Assembly (NCBI GenBank): GCA_037439945.1
Contig: JBBIVA010000083.1
Span: 1-16,657, forward strand
Origin: CALEUX01 sp037439945
GTDB taxonomy: Bacteria > Bacteroidota > Bacteroidia > Bacteroidales > Marinilabiliaceae
Reading direction: 5' to 3'
Length of the DNA: 16,657 nucleotides
Shown here: piece by piece, positions 13,408 to 16,657 of the stretch
Layout of the letters: each line of letters starts with the position of its first letter
Numbering within the stretch: position 1 is the first letter of the stretch
The notes under the pieces: model-generated
What the model saw: only the letters and a program-made list of their open reading frames with translations
Databases searched by the model: none
Told to the model about the DNA's origin: nothing
Position numbers and translations under genes: made by a program

Positions 13408-16164
13408 TTGATAACTATACAACATATTACCTCAGGATTAAGGCCGGTTTTCAGCAAATGGTTAATTTCTGCAATTTTCTTAAACCTGTTAATAAGTGCT
13501 ACTGGGCAAATTAATTCCAGGATAACATCATTGCCAGACCCTTCAGTTGTTGCAAAAAAAGGTTTTCAAGGTAATAATCAGAATGCAGCCGAAGATTCAA
13601 TAACAACAAGTAAGGCCCAGTCTAAGCCTAAGGCTCCACTTTTGGACTCTGAGGTTAAGTACAGTGCAAAAGATTCAACCCTTTTCAACATGGGTAAGGT
13701 TTTTCTATTTGGAGAAGCTTCAGTAAGTTATAAGGATATTCTTTTAACTGCACATTATATTGAGCTTGATCTTGACAGTAGCCTTGCATTTGCCGCGGGT
13801 ACAAAAGATTCGCTTGGTATTGAAACAGGGTTACCTGTGTTCAAGGACAAAGGTGGGGAATATACAATGCGTAAAATGCGGTATAATTTCAAAACAGAAA
13901 AAGCTATTATTGAACATGTGGTAACAACTCAGGGTGAAGGATTTATTGTTAGTGAGGTTGCCAAAAAAAATTCAGACAATACATACTTTTTAAAGGATGG
14001 TAGATATACAACCTGCGACCATCATGATTGTCCGCATTTTTATATAAATATGACCAAAGCAAAAGTAATTCCCGGGAAAAAAGTTATTACCGGACCTGCA
14101 TATCTGGTTCTTGAAGATGTTAAAATTTTCCCGTTGTTTATCCCTTTTGCCTTTGTCCCAAGTACACGGTCTTATAGCTCAGGGTTTTTAATGCCATCAT
14201 ATGGTGAAGAAAGCAACCGTGGTTTTTTTCTGCGCGACGGGGGTTATTACTGGGCCGCAAACGATTATTTTGACCTGGCAGTAACCGGAGATATTTATGC
14301 AAACAGCTCCTGGGGATTAAGAATGGACTCAAGGTATAAAGTATTGTATAAGTTTAGCGGGAATTTCTCAGCACAGAAAATTACAAATATTTTCAGTGAA
14401 AAAGACCTTCCGGATTATAGCAAATCAAATGACTTTTCACTTAACTGGACACATTCGCAGGATTCAAAAGCAAACCCATATTCAACCTTTTCTGCAAGTG
14501 TTAACTATTCAACAAGTTCGTTTGATAAAAACAATGTTGGTAGTATTATAAACCCGGAAATCCTTGCTACAAACACAAAAAGATCAAGTATAAACTACTC
14601 ACGAAGATTTCCAGAAAAACCATACAATCTTAACTTCTCCCTGCAACATTCGCAAAACAGCAGGGATACCACCATTGACCTTACCATTCCGGATTTAACA
14701 TTTACTGTTAACAGGATCTTTCCTTTTAAACCCAAAAATAAAATAGGATCAAAAGAGGCCTGGTATGAAAATATTAGTTTAAGTTATACAGGTAACACAA
14801 GGAATAGTATAACATCCAAAGAGAGTGAACTAAAAAATGCAAGTATAGCCAAAGATTGGAAAAATGGTGTTAAGCATACCATACCTGTTTCAATGAACCT
14901 TAAATTGCTGAAATATTTCACATTAACCCCCAACTTTAATTATACTGAAAGGTGGTATTTTAAATCCATTACCCAGGAATATGATGAAGAAGCCGGAGTT
15001 GTGGTAAGAAAAGATACAACTGCAGGATTTTACAGGGTGTATGATTATAGTTATGGAGTTGGAACATCAACAAAATTATATACTTTTTATAAACCCAGCA
15101 GAAAATTATTTGGCGATAAGATTGAAGCAATACGCCATGTAATGACTCCATCGGCAAGTTTTTCGTACCGGCCTGATTTTGGTAACCCCAAATATGGATA
15201 TTACGATTGGTTTGAATACTATAATGAGAGAACAGACGAAGTTGTTAACTACTCCTATTCATATTATGATGGTTCCATATTTGGGGTACCTGGAAAAGGA
15301 GAATCGGGTTCTTTAGGCCTTAATCTGGGCAATTCATTGGAAATGAAAATAAAAAGTGATAAGGACAGTACAGGATTTAAAAAAATTGGAATCCTTGAAT
15401 CACTAAATTTCAGTACATCATATAATTTTCTGGCCGATTCATTAAAATGGTCGAGAATAACTATGAGTGGAAGAACAAAAATTTTTGGCACAAGTATAAG
15501 CTTTGGAGCTACATTCGATCCTTATGTACTGGATACTCTTCCCAAAGGACAGGTTGTAAGAATGGACAGATTTGAATGGAGCCAGAACCGGAGACTTGCA
15601 AGACTTGAAAGTGCTAACCTTAGTTTTGGCTTCAATTTTGGTTCAGATAATTTTAAAAAGAAGAAAGAGGGTGAAAGTCCCCCGGGCCAAGGTTCAAATA
15701 ACCAGGTTAACAATATGGGGCCGGAAGGTATTAATAACCAGCAGGGAGGAATTAATACCCCACCTGCCATTGAAGAAACTGATGATGGTTATGTAAAATT
15801 TGATATACCCTGGAGTATTTCATTAAACTATAATATGAGAATTATTCCTGACAGTAAATTTGATAAGGAGAAAATGGCCTATCCATTTAAGTTTACAGCC
15901 GATGTTAACCTTTCAGGAAGGGTTACCCTTACCCCAAAATGGGATATTAATATGTCAACGGGTTACAATTTCGAACAAAAAGAGATATCACATACAAACC
16001 TCAGGATTAGCCGTAACCTTCATTGCTGGAATATGAGTTTTAATATGGTTCCCATTGGAAGATATAAATCGTTCTTTTTTTCAATAGCAGTTAACAGCAG
16101 CTTACTTCGCGACCTGAAATATGAAAAACGTAGTAATCCAAGGGATAATCCAAACTGGTTTTAA
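13408..16164 (+). CDS. lptD: LptD-like outer-membrane LPS assembly protein
   Basis: This 918-residue protein resembles the Bacteroidota LptD family, the outer-membrane barrel that inserts LPS into the outer leaflet. A signal sequence (about 1-34, ending ISATGQ) is followed by an OstA/LptA-like beta-jellyroll region (about 83-250), including the conserved stretch TTCDHHDCPHFYI (201-213) and ITGPAYLVLEDVKIFPLFIPFAFVP. The rest is rich in alternating beta-strands, ending with HCWNMSFNMVPIGRYKSF near the C-terminus, as in family members. Cysteines at 203, 208 and 873 are candidates for disulphides, by analogy with E. coli LptD. The start is a TTG: an in-frame TAA lies at 13390-13392 and the next in-frame Met is residue 95, beyond the signal peptide. 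A hydrophilic low-complexity loop (about 750-795, KKKKEG then Asn/Gly/Gln-rich) interrupts the barrel. ridA follows by 56 bp. Confidence 0.86.
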   Translation: MITIQHITSGLRPVFSKWLISAIFLNLLISATGQINSRITSLPDPSVVAKKGFQGNNQNAAEDSITTSKAQSKPKAPLLDSEVKYSAKDSTLFNMGKVFLFGEASVSYKDILLTAHYIELDLDSSLAFAAGTKDSLGIETGLPVFKDKGGEYTMRKMRYNFKTEKAIIEHVVTTQGEGFIVSEVAKKNSDNTYFLKDGRYTTCDHHDCPHFYINMTKAKVIPGKKVITGPAYLVLEDVKIFPLFIPFAFVPSTRSYSSGFLMPSYGEESNRGFFLRDGGYYWAANDYFDLAVTGDIYANSSWGLRMDSRYKVLYKFSGNFSAQKITNIFSEKDLPDYSKSNDFSLNWTHSQDSKANPYSTFSASVNYSTSSFDKNNVGSIINPEILATNTKRSSINYSRRFPEKPYNLNFSLQHSQNSRDTTIDLTIPDLTFTVNRIFPFKPKNKIGSKEAWYENISLSYTGNTRNSITSKESELKNASIAKDWKNGVKHTIPVSMNLKLLKYFTLTPNFNYTERWYFKSITQEYDEEAGVVVRKDTTAGFYRVYDYSYGVGTSTKLYTFYKPSRKLFGDKIEAIRHVMTPSASFSYRPDFGNPKYGYYDWFEYYNERTDEVVNYSYSYYDGSIFGVPGKGESGSLGLNLGNSLEMKIKSDKDSTGFKKIGILESLNFSTSYNFLADSLKWSRITMSGRTKIFGTSISFGATFDPYVLDTLPKGQVVRMDRFEWSQNRRLARLESANLSFGFNFGSDNFKKKKEGESPPGQGSNNQVNNMGPEGINNQQGGINTPPAIEETDDGYVKFDIPWSISLNYNMRIIPDSKFDKEKMAYPFKFTADVNLSGRVTLTPKWDINMSTGYNFEQKEISHTNLRISRNLHCWNMSFNMVPIGRYKSFFFSIAVNSSLLRDLKYEKRSNPRDNPNWF

Positions 16165-16220
16165 AGATTTAAGCCCCTAATAATTTCATATAATCATAAA
16201 AACAACTGAAACCCAATAAA

Positions 16221-16598
16221 ATGAAAAAGATTATTAAAACTAATGGTGCACCTGCTGCAATAGGTCCGTATAGCCAGGCTGTTGAGACAAATGGTACTTT
16301 ATATATTTCGGGACAGATACCAATTGATCCCGCAACAGGTAATATGGTTGAGGGCGATATTACAATTCAAACAAAACAAGTTCTGGAAAATATAGGTGCA
16401 ATATTAAAAGCGGCAGGATATTCTTTTTCTGATGTTGTAAAATCAACCTGTCTTTTGGCAGATTTGTCAGATTTTAAGGCAATGAATGACGTCTATTCAA
16501 CTTATTACAAAGAAAATCATCCGGCAAGATCAACCTTTGCTGTAAAATCACTACCCCTTGGCGCCATAATTGAAATTGAAACAATAGCAGTTAAATAA
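16221..16598 (+). CDS. ridA: RidA family reactive enamine/imine deaminase
   Basis: This 125-residue protein is full length for RidA (YjgF/YER057c/UK114), which hydrolyses 2-aminoacrylate and related enamines released by PLP enzymes, protecting other PLP enzymes from damage. Family residues are present: GPYSQAV (15-21, with Y17), the LYISGQIPIDPATG segment (27-40), and the C-terminal signature HPARSTFAVKSLPLGAIIEIE with R103, the carboxylate-binding arginine, and E118/E120. It is a soluble protein, expected to be a trimer. The gene lies 56 bp after lptD on the same strand with no terminator between, so it is probably read from the lptD promoter. The pairing with lptD seems positional rather than functional. 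Confidence 0.95.
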   Translation: MKKIIKTNGAPAAIGPYSQAVETNGTLYISGQIPIDPATGNMVEGDITIQTKQVLENIGAILKAAGYSFSDVVKSTCLLADLSDFKAMNDVYSTYYKENHPARSTFAVKSLPLGAIIEIETIAVK

Positions 16599-16657
16599 AC
16601 TGGGATATCTTACGCCAATTTGAAATTTATCAGAACCTTTTTTGGGTTTAATTTGTA

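Noticed and set aside
15572..15796. Overlapping plus-strand gene inside lptD
   Set aside because: The frame is open because of the low-complexity stretch. It lacks a family match, and the lptD frame is continuous and clearly coding.

Overview
The window looks like a chromosomal segment from a member of the Bacteroidota, probably a Bacteroidales or Marinilabiliales relative. The DNA is AT-rich. The genes lack Shine-Dalgarno sequences, and several have TAnnTTTG-type -7 promoter elements upstream. The protein set is typical of the phylum: a Bacteroidota-style DnaA, a LysM plus periplasmic-binding-fold protein, an amidase ending in a SPOR-like domain, a lone MCE/MlaD protein, and an LptD-like protein followed by RidA. 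No transposase, integrase, phage gene, CRISPR array, rRNA or tRNA was recognised.

Layout. Bases 1-417 hold no supported gene. A two-gene operon follows on the plus strand: a class IV aminotransferase (418-1266) and an HD-domain protein (1266-1838), joined by a one-base stop/start overlap. An interleaved inverted-repeat structure (1839-1953), which includes a good terminator hairpin, separates them from a converging minus-strand block. That block, read from high to low coordinates, is: N-acetylmuramoyl-L-alanine amidase (13133-11973), MCE/MlaD-like protein (11777-10515), dnaA (10210-8780), LysM/PBP1-fold protein (8456-6081), ABC-F ATPase (5965-4007), rlmB (3912-3181) and a uroporphyrinogen-decarboxylase-like protein (3043-1976). 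A 274-bp divergent region separates the amidase from plus-strand lptD (13408-16164) and ridA (16221-16598).

Function. The right half is mainly envelope biogenesis: peptidoglycan cleavage, lipid or phospholipid transport, LPS export, and peptidoglycan binding by a LysM protein of unknown role. dnaA lies inside this block. The left half is translation and rRNA maintenance (ABC-F, RlmB) plus small-molecule enzymes (aminotransferase, HD protein, UroD-like protein).

No clearly new multi-gene system is visible; this is mostly core chromosome. The points most worth checking are: an MCE/MlaD protein that appears to have gained the same C-terminal SPOR-like domain as the neighbouring amidase; the five-LysM plus PBP1-fold protein; the three-copy inverted-repeat cassette at 1839-1953; and a dyad overlapping the candidate promoter of the MCE gene.
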